Below are positions 8,025 through 16,154 of a DNA stretch of 64,000 bases, piece by piece. The notes beneath the pieces are model-generated. The model was not told where the DNA came from, did not search any database, and was given only the letters and a program-made list of their open reading frames with translations. Origin of the DNA: Achromobacter anxifer (GTDB lineage: Bacteria; Pseudomonadota; Gammaproteobacteria; Burkholderiales; Burkholderiaceae_B); NCBI RefSeq assembly GCF_903652925.1, contig NZ_CAHLAR010000012.1:1-64000 (forward strand), written 5' to 3'. Positions within the stretch are counted from its first letter, which is position 1, and each line of letters starts with the position of its first letter. Position numbers and translations under genes: made by a program.

Positions 8025-8453
8025 TCAGCCGTCCGAAGCCGGCGCGGGCGCGGCGCGTACCGCAAAGACCGCGTTGGCCTTCAGCATGACGCGACCCGCC
8101 ACCTGCAACAGGCAGGTCGCGTAGATCAGCCGGCGGCCCTGTTTGTCGATGCGGACGTGGGCTTCGAGCCAGTCCCCGGGCTTGACCGGATTCAGGTATT
8201 CCACCGACATCTGCACCGTGACCACCGAGGCCTGCGCCTGCTCAGCGATGGTGTGGCCCAACGCGCTGTCAGCCAGCGTGGCCAGCAGGCCGCCGTGGGC
8301 GATGGCGTGCATATTGGTATGCGCCTGTCCGACACGCAGGGCCAACACGCAATCGGCGTCGCGCTTGTAGAGCGCGCCGAGTTCGGCCAGGTGCTCCATG
8401 AAGGGGCTGCTCGGGCGCCAGGGCGCGAAACCGGAGGGAATGGAGTCTGTCAT
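8025..8453 (-). CDS. PaaI-type hotdog thioesterase
   Basis: A 142-residue acyl-CoA thioesterase of the hotdog fold. The key segment is AIAHGGLLATLADSALG (HGG plus the helix carrying the catalytic Asp), followed by VTVQMSVEYLNPVKPGDWL and ATCLLQVAGRVMLKANAVF, standard for PaaI/YdiI-like enzymes that hydrolyse aromatic or short acyl-CoAs. The longer frame upstream to 8585 overlaps the neighbouring promoter and is not used. It is divergent from the beta-hydroxyacid dehydrogenase. Confidence 0.85.
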   Translation of the reverse strand: MTDSIPSGFAPWRPSSPFMEHLAELGALYKRDADCVLALRVGQAHTNMHAIAHGGLLATLADSALGHTIAEQAQASVVTVQMSVEYLNPVKPGDWLEAHVRIDKQGRRLIYATCLLQVAGRVMLKANAVFAVRAAPAPASDG

Positions 8454-8614
8454 GCTCGGGCCTGTTTTTTTCACGCGGAATGCCTCAAGTATCGCAAAGA
8501 AGACCGCAGCCGGCGCGGCCTGGTGCAAGGCACTGGTCGCGGCGCGGACGATGCGCAAGTCAGAGTAAGATTTACGCCATAACAATCACCCCTACATGGC
8601 AGGAGCAGTGGAAG

Positions 8615-9487
8615 ATGGCGAAAGTCGGCATGGTTGGTATCGGCCTCATGGGCCATGGCATTGCAAGCAATCTGGTCAAGCACGGTCACGCGCTGACGGT
8701 GCTGGAGCATCCGGGCAACCAGCCCCTGGACGCGCTCAAGGCCGCGGGCGCGACCAGCGTCACCGATGGCGCCACGCTGGCGGCCCAGTCTGACGTGATC
8801 ATCCTCTGCGTCACCGGCAGCCCCCAGGTCGAAGCCGTGCTGCTGTCGGAAGGCGGCGTGCTGGCGGGCCTGCGGCCCGGCACGGTCATCATCGACTGCT
8901 CGACCGCGATTCCCTCGTCCACCGTGAAGGTGGCAGAGGCGGTGACGGATGCCGGCGGCCGCTTCCTGGACGCGCCGATGACGCGCACCCCCAAGGAAGC
9001 CGCCGAAGGCCGGCTCAACCTGCTGGTGGGCGGAGACGCCGCGCTGTTCGAGGAATGCAAGCCGCTGCTGGCCTGCTTCGCCGAAAACATCACCCACGCC
9101 GGCCCGGTCGGCGCCGGACACCGCATGAAGCTGCTGCACAACTACGTGTCGCTGGGCGTGGTCGCGCTGCTGTCGGAAGCCGCGGCCTGCGCGCTGCGCG
9201 CGGAGATCGATCCGGCGGTGTTCGCCGAGGTTCTGGCCAAGGGCGGCGGGGGTGGCGTGGCGCTGGAACGCATCAAGCCCTACCTGCTGGAGCAGGACCC
9301 GACGTCGCTGAAGTTCTTCATGTCGAACGCGCAGAAGGACCTGTCCTACTACAACACCATGGCCGCGGAAACGGGCGCGGTGCGCGAGATCGGCGCAGCC
9401 GTGCAGCACACCTTCGACCAGGCCGTCACGCAGGGCGGCGGCGAGCGCTACGTGCCCGAGCTGGTGTCGTTGCTGAAGGACCGCTAG
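8615..9487 (+). CDS. Beta-hydroxyacid dehydrogenase (3-hydroxyisobutyrate dehydrogenase family)
   Basis: A 290-residue NAD(P)-dependent oxidoreductase. Residues 3-17 hold the Rossmann motif VGMVGIGLMGHGIAS; DAPMTRTPKEAAEG is the substrate-binding signature, and catalytic Lys172 lies in GAGHRMKLLHNY. The second domain is all-helical. Family members oxidise 3-hydroxyisobutyrate, tartronate semialdehyde, glyoxylate or 6-hydroxynicotinate-derived acids; the substrate cannot be assigned. The ATG with AGGAG nine bases upstream defines the start. Confidence 0.88.
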   Translation: MAKVGMVGIGLMGHGIASNLVKHGHALTVLEHPGNQPLDALKAAGATSVTDGATLAAQSDVIILCVTGSPQVEAVLLSEGGVLAGLRPGTVIIDCSTAIPSSTVKVAEAVTDAGGRFLDAPMTRTPKEAAEGRLNLLVGGDAALFEECKPLLACFAENITHAGPVGAGHRMKLLHNYVSLGVVALLSEAAACALRAEIDPAVFAEVLAKGGGGGVALERIKPYLLEQDPTSLKFFMSNAQKDLSYYNTMAAETGAVREIGAAVQHTFDQAVTQGGGERYVPELVSLLKDR

Positions 9488-9500
9488 GAAGACCGCCGGC

Positions 9501-9532
9501 GCCATCGCGTCCGCCCATACGGGCGCGATGGC
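9501..9532. terminator. Hairpin between convergent genes
   Basis: A 9-bp inverted repeat GCCATCGCG / CGCGATGGC, extended by CCG/CGG inside the loop, lies in the 62-bp gap between two convergent genes. No T tract follows on either strand, so it may be a factor-assisted or bidirectional terminator. Confidence 0.5.
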
Positions 9533-9549
9533 GGGCATGGCGCAAGACC

Positions 9550-10818
9550 TCAACGCCCGGCGGCCACCGCCACCGCGCGCGGCATGCCCCGCGCCGGCAG
9601 GCGCAGGGAAATCAGGGCGGCGGCCAGCAGCAGCACGCCCGCCGACCCGAAGGCGACCCAATGCGTGCCGAAGGTCTCGTAGGCCCAGCCGCCCAGCCAT
9701 GAGCTGATCATGCCGCCCACCTGGTGGCCCAGATAGGCCAGCCCATAGAGCACGCCCACCAGGCGCACGCCGTACACATCCGCAAGTATGGCTGACGACA
9801 GCGCGATGCTGCCGGCCCAGACCACGCCGCCGATGGTGGCCGCCGCATACAGTTCCCAGTGCGCCCCCACCATGACCAATGCGAAGAACCCGAGTCCGCG
9901 CACCAGGTAGATGGTGGCCAGGATGGCGCGCCGCTCGACTTGATCGGACATGCGCCCCAGCACCAGGGTGCTGAAGATGGCGACCAGGCCGATCAGGCCG
10001 ATGCCGAGCGAGCTGGTGGTGGCGTCGAAGCCATGGTCCATCAGCATGGGCACGCCATGCGTGCCCAGCAGGTTCATACTGAAGCCACAGGCGAACAGGC
10101 CCAGCGCCACCTGCCAGAAGGGCAAGGAATTCAACGCGTCCCGCACCTTGGGCGCGGGACGCTTGGCCGCGGGTTTGGCGGGGCTTGCCGCCTTGTCGGG
10201 TATCTGGTGCGGCAGCAGGTCGGTGTGTTCGGGCGCTTCGTCGCGCATGACGAAGAGCGCCACCGGCACCGTCAGCAAGGCGAACAGCGCGGCAAAGCCC
10301 AGCAGCGCCTCCTGCCAGCCCACGGCCGAGATCGCGAAGGTCAGGGTCGGCGTCATGAGGGCGATGCCGGCCATGGACCCGGTGGACAGGAAGAACAGCG
10401 CCATGCCGCGCTGGCGGGTGAACCAGCGGCTGATCACGGGCGTCAGCGCGACCGGGCTGGTGAAGCCCAGGCCGATCGACAAGGCCACGCCGAAGGAAAA
10501 CAGGAATTCGATGGGACCGCGCGCGAACACCGTCCAGATCGACGACAGCACGACGATGGCGGCGCCCGTCAGCAGCACGAAGCGGGTGCCACGGGTGCTG
10601 ACCAGATAGCCCGCCAGCGGCATGGCCAGGCCATAGCACAGCATGCCGATGGCGACGATGCCGGACAGCGTGCTGCGCGTGAAGCCTAGCGTTTCCGCGA
10701 TGGGCAGGAAGAACGGCCCGATGCCCATGCGCAGGCCGACCGTCAACAGGGTGAGTAACGTCGCGGCGCCGACGATGTTCCAGCCGAAATACCAGCCGCC
10801 CGACTCTTGCTTCTCCAC
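9550..10818 (-). CDS. MFS transporter (oxalate/formate antiporter-like group)
   Basis: A 422-residue membrane protein with twelve predicted hydrophobic segments in two halves separated by a charged cytoplasmic loop (about residues 200-235, Lys/Pro/Ala-rich). MFS marks are visible: GYLVSTRGTRFVL after TM2, SRWFTRQRGMALFF, and GRMSDQVERRAIL in the second half. Substrate is not determined; this monocarboxylate-like MFS type often exports or imports organic acids. Start GTG (VEKQESGGWYFGW) has GGAGA eight bases upstream; the longer frame to 10977 is Arg/Ala-rich and unsupported. Confidence 0.85.
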   Translation of the reverse strand: MEKQESGGWYFGWNIVGAATLLTLLTVGLRMGIGPFFLPIAETLGFTRSTLSGIVAIGMLCYGLAMPLAGYLVSTRGTRFVLLTGAAIVVLSSIWTVFARGPIEFLFSFGVALSIGLGFTSPVALTPVISRWFTRQRGMALFFLSTGSMAGIALMTPTLTFAISAVGWQEALLGFAALFALLTVPVALFVMRDEAPEHTDLLPHQIPDKAASPAKPAAKRPAPKVRDALNSLPFWQVALGLFACGFSMNLLGTHGVPMLMDHGFDATTSSLGIGLIGLVAIFSTLVLGRMSDQVERRAILATIYLVRGLGFFALVMVGAHWELYAAATIGGVVWAGSIALSSAILADVYGVRLVGVLYGLAYLGHQVGGMISSWLGGWAYETFGTHWVAFGSAGVLLLAAALISLRLPARGMPRAVAVAAGR

Positions 10819-11143
10819 TTGTGCTTCTCCTCGATATCTTCTCTGGCCGCTTGCGCGCCGGGGTTCGCGGACGCCGCCGGGAAGGCGCGAAAGAGCTGCG
10901 CTTGCGGCAGGGGCGGGAAGATCGAGGCGTGAATCGGCTTCTAGGCGCCGGCGGACAAACTCCGCCGGACGCGTCATATTACTCCTGGCTATATGCCTGC
11001 TCCGCCCGAAATGGCGGAATCTGTTCGGTCAGCGGTCGTCGGGGCGACGTCCGCGCGCATGTGCGCATCGCCGGGCCTGTCGCGAAGCGCTGTACCCCAG
11101 GCGCTGTATATTGCTCACCATTTCGTAGCGCCCGAAGCAGACC
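10819..11143. other. Divergent intergenic region, 325 bp
   Basis: No convincing gene. It separates the minus-strand MFS gene from the plus-strand EamA gene and must carry both promoters. A GC hairpin CCGGCGGA / TCCGCCGG (10948-10955 with 10961-10968) is the only clear structure; no strong -10/-35 pair stands out. Confidence 0.5.
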
Positions 11144-12060
11144 GTGAAGTCCAAGACATCGATGTTCGCCCTGTCCCGCCAGGAAATCGCCCTGGTGCTG
11201 GTCACCATGCTGTGGGGCAGCACCTTCCTCATCATCCACATCGCCATGCAGCACAGCGGGCCGCTGTTCTTCGTGGGCGTGCGCTTCACGATCGCCGGCC
11301 TGATGGCGCTGCTGATGTTCCGCAAGCGCATGGCGGCGATCACGCGGCTGGAGGTCGGCGCGGGCATCGCCATCGGCTGCGCCCTGTTCCTGGGCTACTT
11401 CCTGCAGACCTATGGCTTGCAGACCATCACCAGCAGCCAGTCCGCCTTCATCACGGCGATGTACGTGCCCATCGTGCCGCTGTTGCAATGGGCCGTGCTG
11501 AAAAAGCCGCCCGGCCTGATGAGCTGGGTCGGCGTGACGCTGGCCTTCATCGGCCTGGTCCTGCTGGCGGGTCCGCAAGCGGGGCCCCCGAGCTTCAGCG
11601 CGGGCGAAGCGGCCACGCTGGCGGGCGCCGCGGCGATCGCCGCCGAGATCATCCTGATCGCGTACTTCGCCAGGAAGGTCGACAGCCGGCGCGTCACCTT
11701 CGTGCAGCTGCTGACGGCCGGCCTGGTGTCGTTCGCGCTGATGCCCGTGATGGGCGAAGCGGTGCCCGAATTCTCGTGGCTGTGGGCCGGGGCCGCCATC
11801 GGCCTGGGGCTGGCCAGCCCATCATCCAGCTGACCATGAACTGGGCGCAGAAGTCCGTGTCGCCAACCCGCGCCACCGTGATCTATGCGGGCGAGCCGGT
11901 ATGGGGCGGCATCGTCGGCCGGCTGGCGGGCGACCGATTGCCGGCACTGGCGCTGGTGGGCGCGGGCCTGATCGTGGCCGGTGTGCTCGCCAGCGAAGCC
12001 AAGTTTGCGCGCAGGAAAAAGCCGCAAGCCGCAGCCCAGGGTACCGAAGGAGCTGGCTAG
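11144..12060 (+). pseudogene. EamA/DMT-family exporter, frameshifted
   Basis: Two reading frames together make one ten-helix drug/metabolite transporter. The first (GTG at 11144, ending 11833) carries EamA repeat 1 and most of repeat 2 up to GAAIGLGLAS. The second frame continues without loss from about 11820 (IIQLTMNWAQKSVSPTRATV, then IYAGEPVWGGIVG) to 12060. In intact homologues the sequence reads GLGLAS-x-IIQLTMNWAQ, so a single base appears missing near 11820 (agcccatcatc, expected agc-gcc-atc-atc). The first product alone would end before its last helices. The cause may be real inactivation or a sequencing error. Confidence 0.8.
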
Positions 12061-12084
12061 CGGGCCAAAGTCCTGTACGGCCGG

Positions 12085-12573
12085 CTAGCGGGCCAGGCGC
12101 GCGATCAGGCCGGCTTGCGCGGGGTACAGGCCTTGCAGTTCGGCGGCATCGGCCAACTCGAATTCGCTGAACTCGAAGCCAGGCGCCACCGTGCAACCGG
12201 TCAGCGCGTAACCGCCCGGATCGGCCAGCTCGGCCGCGAACCAGCAGCCGGCAGGCACGACCGCCTGGAACGCGGCGCCGGGATCCTTCAAGGCGTCGCC
12301 CAGGCGCAGGCACGCGTACCCGCCATCCGGCGCCAGCACATGGATATGCAGCGCATCGCCCGCATGGAAATGCCACAGTTCATCCGACCGAATGCGATGC
12401 CAGGCGGACCAGGCGCCGTCGCACAGCAGGTAGTAGATGGCGGTGCTGGCCGAACGGCGCGCGCCGTCGCCGCGCGTCACGGGATCGGCGGCGCGATAGG
12501 TTTCGCGGTAGTAGCCGCCTTCGGGGTGCGGCAGCAGGTCCAGGCGGCGGATGAGAGCGGCGGAAGCGGTCAT
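12085..12573 (-). CDS. DUF985 cupin-like protein
   Basis: A 162-residue protein of the DUF985 family: LDLLPHPEGGYYRETYR at the start, STAIYYLL, the cupin metal-type segment WHRIRSDELWHFHAGDALHIHVL, and the C-terminal ALTGCTVAPGFEFSEFELAD. The fold is an RmlC-like cupin; biochemical role unknown. It is convergent with the broken exporter and separated by 53 bp from the GntR regulator on the same strand. Confidence 0.88.
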   Translation of the reverse strand: MTASAALIRRLDLLPHPEGGYYRETYRAADPVTRGDGARRSASTAIYYLLCDGAWSAWHRIRSDELWHFHAGDALHIHVLAPDGGYACLRLGDALKDPGAAFQAVVPAGCWFAAELADPGGYALTGCTVAPGFEFSEFELADAAELQGLYPAQAGLIARLAR

Positions 12574-12625
12574 GGCGGGACGGGCGCGTGGAGGATGGCG
12601 CCAGTCTAGACCAAAGCCGCGCGCC

Positions 12626-13282
12626 CTAGCCCGCCTGTTCCAGAAACGCCTGCAGGGCGGGCACCGTGTTCAGCACATGCTGGCGCATGGCTGCTTCGCA
12701 GCGTGCCGGGTCGCGCGTCTGCAGCGCGTCTATCAGTTCCTGGTGCGATTCGCGCACCCGCAGGACGCGCCCGGGCTGGGCCACCCACAGGCGCATGTAG
12801 GGCTCGACCACGGAATGCAGCTCGGAGATCTGGCGCAGCAGCCGCGGCTGCTGGCAGAAGCTGCACAGGTATTCGTGGAATTCGCGGTGCGCGCCGATCC
12901 AGTCCAGCGCTTCGCCCGGCCCCTGCTCCAGCTGTTCAAGCAGATAGGACAGGCGGCGGATGTGCTCGGCGTTCATGTGCGCGACCGCGTTGCGCATGGC
13001 CAGGCCTTCCAGCACCGAGCGCATTTCGAACACTTCCAGCATTTCCTGCTGGTTCAGGCCGCGCACCACCGCGCCGCGGTTGGCGCGGATCTCGACCAGC
13101 CCTTCAGACGCCAGCCGGCGCAATGCGCCGCGCACCGGCATGCGGCTGGTGCCGATCTCGGCCGCGACCACCTCGGGCACCAGGCGCTGGCCGGGCGCGT
13201 AGCGGCCCAGCCGGATTTCGCGCTGCAGGTGCAGGTAGGCCTCGTCTTCGGCGCTGATCGCTGTCTTCTGGAATTGCAGCAT
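12626..13282 (-). CDS. GntR-family regulator (FCD type)
   Basis: A 218-residue regulator: winged HTH in residues about 10-75 (LQREIRLGRYAPGQRLVPEVVAAEIG split over the first helices, then RMPVRGALRRLASEGLV) and a helical FCD ligand domain (about 80-210) with the conserved His/Asp metal-site pattern FHEYLCSFC and ESHQELIDAL. It is divergent from the Bug receptor/GGT pair and probably controls it; a palindromic candidate operator lies between them. Confidence 0.88.
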   Translation of the reverse strand: MLQFQKTAISAEDEAYLHLQREIRLGRYAPGQRLVPEVVAAEIGTSRMPVRGALRRLASEGLVEIRANRGAVVRGLNQQEMLEVFEMRSVLEGLAMRNAVAHMNAEHIRRLSYLLEQLEQGPGEALDWIGAHREFHEYLCSFCQQPRLLRQISELHSVVEPYMRLWVAQPGRVLRVRESHQELIDALQTRDPARCEAAMRQHVLNTVPALQAFLEQAG

Positions 13283-13377
13283 TGGGATCCCTGGGCTTGG
13301 GGCCTGCGCACGCCGGAAAGCGCCGCTCAGGCCTTACGAAAGCCGCCATGATAGATAAACGCAAAAATAACACAAAT

Positions 13378-13398
13378 TGGATCCAGTGATCCATGGAT
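13378..13398. promoter_or_regulatory. Candidate GntR operator
   Basis: Two adjoining palindromes, TGGATCCA (13378-13385) and ATCCATGGAT (13389-13398), lie in the 193-bp divergent gap between gntR and the Bug receptor. They form a pair of related TGGATC-type half sites next to an A/T-rich tract, as expected for a dimeric GntR repressor. The link is positional. Confidence 0.4.
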
Positions 13399-13475
13399 GC
13401 AAATCCTAATGGTCCAGAACGCCGGGCTTGCGTCTAATCCCTGCACGCACTCCATAACGCGATCAAGGGAAATCC

Positions 13476-14450
13476 ATGAAGTTCCGTCTCATCCGGGCGC
13501 TGGCAGGCGCCGCCGCCCTGGCCTGCGCCGCCCAAGCGGGCGCCCAGGCTACCGACTGGCCGCAACACCCGGTGCGCATCGTCGTGCCCTTCCAGGCGGG
13601 TTCCGCCACCGACCTGATTTCGCGCCAGCTGGGCGCCGCGCTGTCGACGGAACTGGGCCAGCCCTTCGTCGTCGAAGCCCGGCCGGGGGCGGCAGCCGCC
13701 ATCGGCAGCGCCTCGGTCGCGCGCTCGGCCCCCGACGGCTACACGCTGTTGATGGGCGGCCCCGCCGCCATCGTCACCAACCGCTTCCTGCAGAAGCGCC
13801 TGGCCTACGATCCCGACGCCTTCGCCCTGGTGTCGATGGTGGCCTACACGCCCAACATCCTGCTGGCCAACCCGTCGCAGCCGTTCAAGACCCTGCCGGA
13901 AATGGTGGCCTACGCCCGTGCCAACCCGGGCAAGCTGACCTATGCCTCGTTCGGCACCGGCACCACCTCGCACATGGCGGGCGAAATGCTCAAGTCCATC
14001 GCCGGCATCGACATCCTGCACGTGCCGTACAAGGGCGCGGGCGAAGCCATCCCCGCCCTGCTCAGCGGCCAGGTGTCGATGTACTTCGACACCATCATGA
14101 CCGGCCTGCCTCAGGTCAAGGGCGGCGCGCTGCTGGCGCTGGGCATGTCGAACGCGCAGCGCTCGGCGCTGGCGCCCGAGATCCCCACCATCGCGGAACA
14201 GGGCTATGCCGGCTACGACATCGCGCCCTGGTATGGCCTGGTCGCCCCCGAAGGCACGCCGGCCCCGGTGCTCGACAAGCTCAACCGCGCGGTCAACAAA
14301 GTGCTGGCCGATCCGGCGTTGCGCAGTAAGCTCGCGGAAGCCGGCGCGGAGCCCCGCGGCGGCAGCCGCGAAGAGTTCGCCGCCTTCATCAAGGCCGAAA
14401 TCCCGCGCACCAAGCAGCTGATCGATCAGGCCGGCATCACGCCGCAGTAA
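13476..14450 (+). CDS. Bug-family tripartite tricarboxylate transporter receptor
   Basis: A 324-residue periplasmic solute receptor. A signal peptide (MKFRLIRALAGAAALACAAQ, cleavage near AGA-QA) is followed by the Bug fold: WPQHPVRIVVPFQAGSATD, the ARPGAAAAIGS ligand loop, YTLLMG, LTYASFGTGTTSHMAGE and VPYKGAGEAIPALLSGQV. These proteins bind carboxylates, amino acids or nicotinate-type ligands. No TctAB membrane components are nearby, which is usual for the many orphan Bug receptors of this family of bacteria. It probably forms one transcript with the next gene (24-bp gap). Confidence 0.92.
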   Translation: MKFRLIRALAGAAALACAAQAGAQATDWPQHPVRIVVPFQAGSATDLISRQLGAALSTELGQPFVVEARPGAAAAIGSASVARSAPDGYTLLMGGPAAIVTNRFLQKRLAYDPDAFALVSMVAYTPNILLANPSQPFKTLPEMVAYARANPGKLTYASFGTGTTSHMAGEMLKSIAGIDILHVPYKGAGEAIPALLSGQVSMYFDTIMTGLPQVKGGALLALGMSNAQRSALAPEIPTIAEQGYAGYDIAPWYGLVAPEGTPAPVLDKLNRAVNKVLADPALRSKLAEAGAEPRGGSREEFAAFIKAEIPRTKQLIDQAGITPQ

Positions 14451-14474
14451 TTTTCACTACGAGTTTCCAGTCCC

Positions 14475-16070
14475 ATGTCCTCACCCTTCGATTGGTCTTT
14501 CCCCTACGCCTCCCGCAAGATGCCGGTCCTGGCCGCCAACGCGGTCGCCACCAGCCAGCCGCTGGCGGCGCAAGCCGGGCTGCGCATGCTGCTGGCGGGC
14601 GGTAACGCCGTGGACAGCGCCATCGCCACCGCCATCGCGCTGACGGTGCTCGAACCCGTCATGAATGGCATCGGCGGCGACATGTTCGCGCTGGTCTGGC
14701 ATGACGGCCAGTTGCACGGCCTGAATTCCAGCGGCTGCGCCCCCGCGGCGTGGACGCCGGAATACTTCGCCGGCCGCGACGCCATGCCCGGCACCGGCTG
14801 GGGCACGGTCACCGTGCCGGGCCAGGTCGCGGGCTGGAAGGCGCTGTCGGACCGCTTTGGCAAGCTGCCTTTCGCGCAGTTGTTCGAGCCGGCCATCGCC
14901 TATGCCGAGGAAGGGTTCGCGGTATCGCCCACCATCGCCCGCCAGTGGGCAACGCAGGCGCCCAAGCTGGCGCAGGAGCCGGGCTTTGCCGCGGCCTTCC
15001 TGCCTGAGGGCCGCGCGCCGCAGGCCGGCGAATGGTGGCGCTTTCCGGCGCAGGGCAAGACGCTGCGCGCCATCGCCGAAAGCGGCGGCGATAGCTTCTA
15101 CCGCGGCGAACTCGCGCGGAAGATTGCCGACTTCGCCAGCCAGACCGGCGGCGCGCTCAGCGCCCAGGACCTGGACGAGCACCGCCCCGAATGGGTGACG
15201 CCGATCTCGCAGTCGTTCCGCGGCTACGAGCTGCACGAGATCCCGCCCAGCGGCCAGGGCATTTCGGCGCTGATGGCGCTGGGCATGCTGGAGCAGTTCG
15301 ACCTGGAAAGCATGGGCCGCGATAGCGCGGACTACTACCACGTCAGCATCGAAGCGATGAAGCTGGCCTTCGCCGACCTGCATCAGCACGTCGCCGACCC
15401 GCGCCACATGCGCACCAGCGCCACGGCGCTGCTGGACCGCGGCTACCTGGCCGAACGCGCTCGCCTGATCTCCATGGACCGCGCCAGCGTGCCGGTCGCG
15501 GGCACGCCCGCCACCGGCGGCACCGTGTACCTGACCGCGGCCGACGCCAGCGGCACCATGGTGTCCTTCATCCAGTCCAACTACCACGGCTTCGGTTCCG
15601 GCGTGGTAGTGCCCGACACCGGCATCAGCTTGCACAACCGCGGCCTGAACTTCGTGCTCACGCCCGGCCACGCCAATCAGGTCGCGCCGCGCAAGAAGCC
15701 GATGCACACCATCATCCCGGCGTTCGTAACGCGCGGCGGCCAGCCGCTGATGTCCTTCGGCGTGATGGGCGGATCGATGCAGGCGCAAGGCCATCTGCAG
15801 ATGATCACGCGCCTGGCCGCGTTCGGACAGAACCCGCAGGCCATGAGCGACGCGCCGCGTTTCCGCGTGGAAAAGGGCCCGGTGGTCAACGTCGAATCGC
15901 ACCTGCCGGCGGACGTGGTCGATGCGCTGCGCGCGCGCGGCCACAATGTCGCGGTGGCGCCCGCCGACAGCCTGGAGTTCGGTTCCGCGCAGCTCATCTG
16001 CCGTCTGCCACAGGGCGGCTACGTGGCGGCCTCGGACTCGCGCCGCGACGGCCAGGCCGTGGGCTTCTGA
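14475..16070 (+). CDS. Gamma-glutamyltransferase family protein
   Basis: A 531-residue Ntn-hydrolase. The large-subunit part shows GGNAVDSAIATAIALTVLEP and GIGGDMFALVW; the small-subunit start is predicted at Thr350 in GGT-VYLTAADASG, the self-processing nucleophile, followed by VVPDTGISLHNRG (LNNE-type loop in classical GGT) and MSFGVMGGSMQAQGH. It would cleave gamma-glutamyl amides or, as with some relatives, beta-lactam side chains. No signal peptide is seen, so it is probably cytoplasmic, unlike classical periplasmic Ggt. Its partner Bug receptor may deliver the substrate; GntR divergent upstream. Confidence 0.88.
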   Translation: MSSPFDWSFPYASRKMPVLAANAVATSQPLAAQAGLRMLLAGGNAVDSAIATAIALTVLEPVMNGIGGDMFALVWHDGQLHGLNSSGCAPAAWTPEYFAGRDAMPGTGWGTVTVPGQVAGWKALSDRFGKLPFAQLFEPAIAYAEEGFAVSPTIARQWATQAPKLAQEPGFAAAFLPEGRAPQAGEWWRFPAQGKTLRAIAESGGDSFYRGELARKIADFASQTGGALSAQDLDEHRPEWVTPISQSFRGYELHEIPPSGQGISALMALGMLEQFDLESMGRDSADYYHVSIEAMKLAFADLHQHVADPRHMRTSATALLDRGYLAERARLISMDRASVPVAGTPATGGTVYLTAADASGTMVSFIQSNYHGFGSGVVVPDTGISLHNRGLNFVLTPGHANQVAPRKKPMHTIIPAFVTRGGQPLMSFGVMGGSMQAQGHLQMITRLAAFGQNPQAMSDAPRFRVEKGPVVNVESHLPADVVDALRARGHNVAVAPADSLEFGSAQLICRLPQGGYVAASDSRRDGQAVGF

Positions 16071-16116
16071 GTCCTGTCAGGCCGGGCGCCCTGCCTGGAC
16101 GGAGCCGGCTCTGCAC

Positions 16117-16144
16117 GCATCGCCGCCGCACTGGGCGGCGATGC
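16117..16144. terminator. Hairpin between convergent genes
   Basis: A perfect 11-bp stem GCATCGCCGCC / GGCGGCGATGC with a 6-nt loop lies 47 bp after the GGT stop and 10 bp after the end of the minus-strand ArnT-like gene. Only a short T stretch (GCATTTC) follows on the plus strand. Confidence 0.6.
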
Positions 16145-16154
16145 GCATTTCAGG

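Noticed and set aside
8016-8045. GCGCCGGC/GCCGGCGC inverted repeat after the cardiolipin synthase gene
   Set aside because: It overlaps the end of the opposite thioesterase gene and has no T run, so I do not call it a terminator.
8471-10639. 722-residue minus-strand open frame
   Set aside because: It is antisense to the beta-hydroxyacid dehydrogenase and out of frame with the MFS gene; composition is His/Arg/Gly-rich as expected for high-GC shadow frames.
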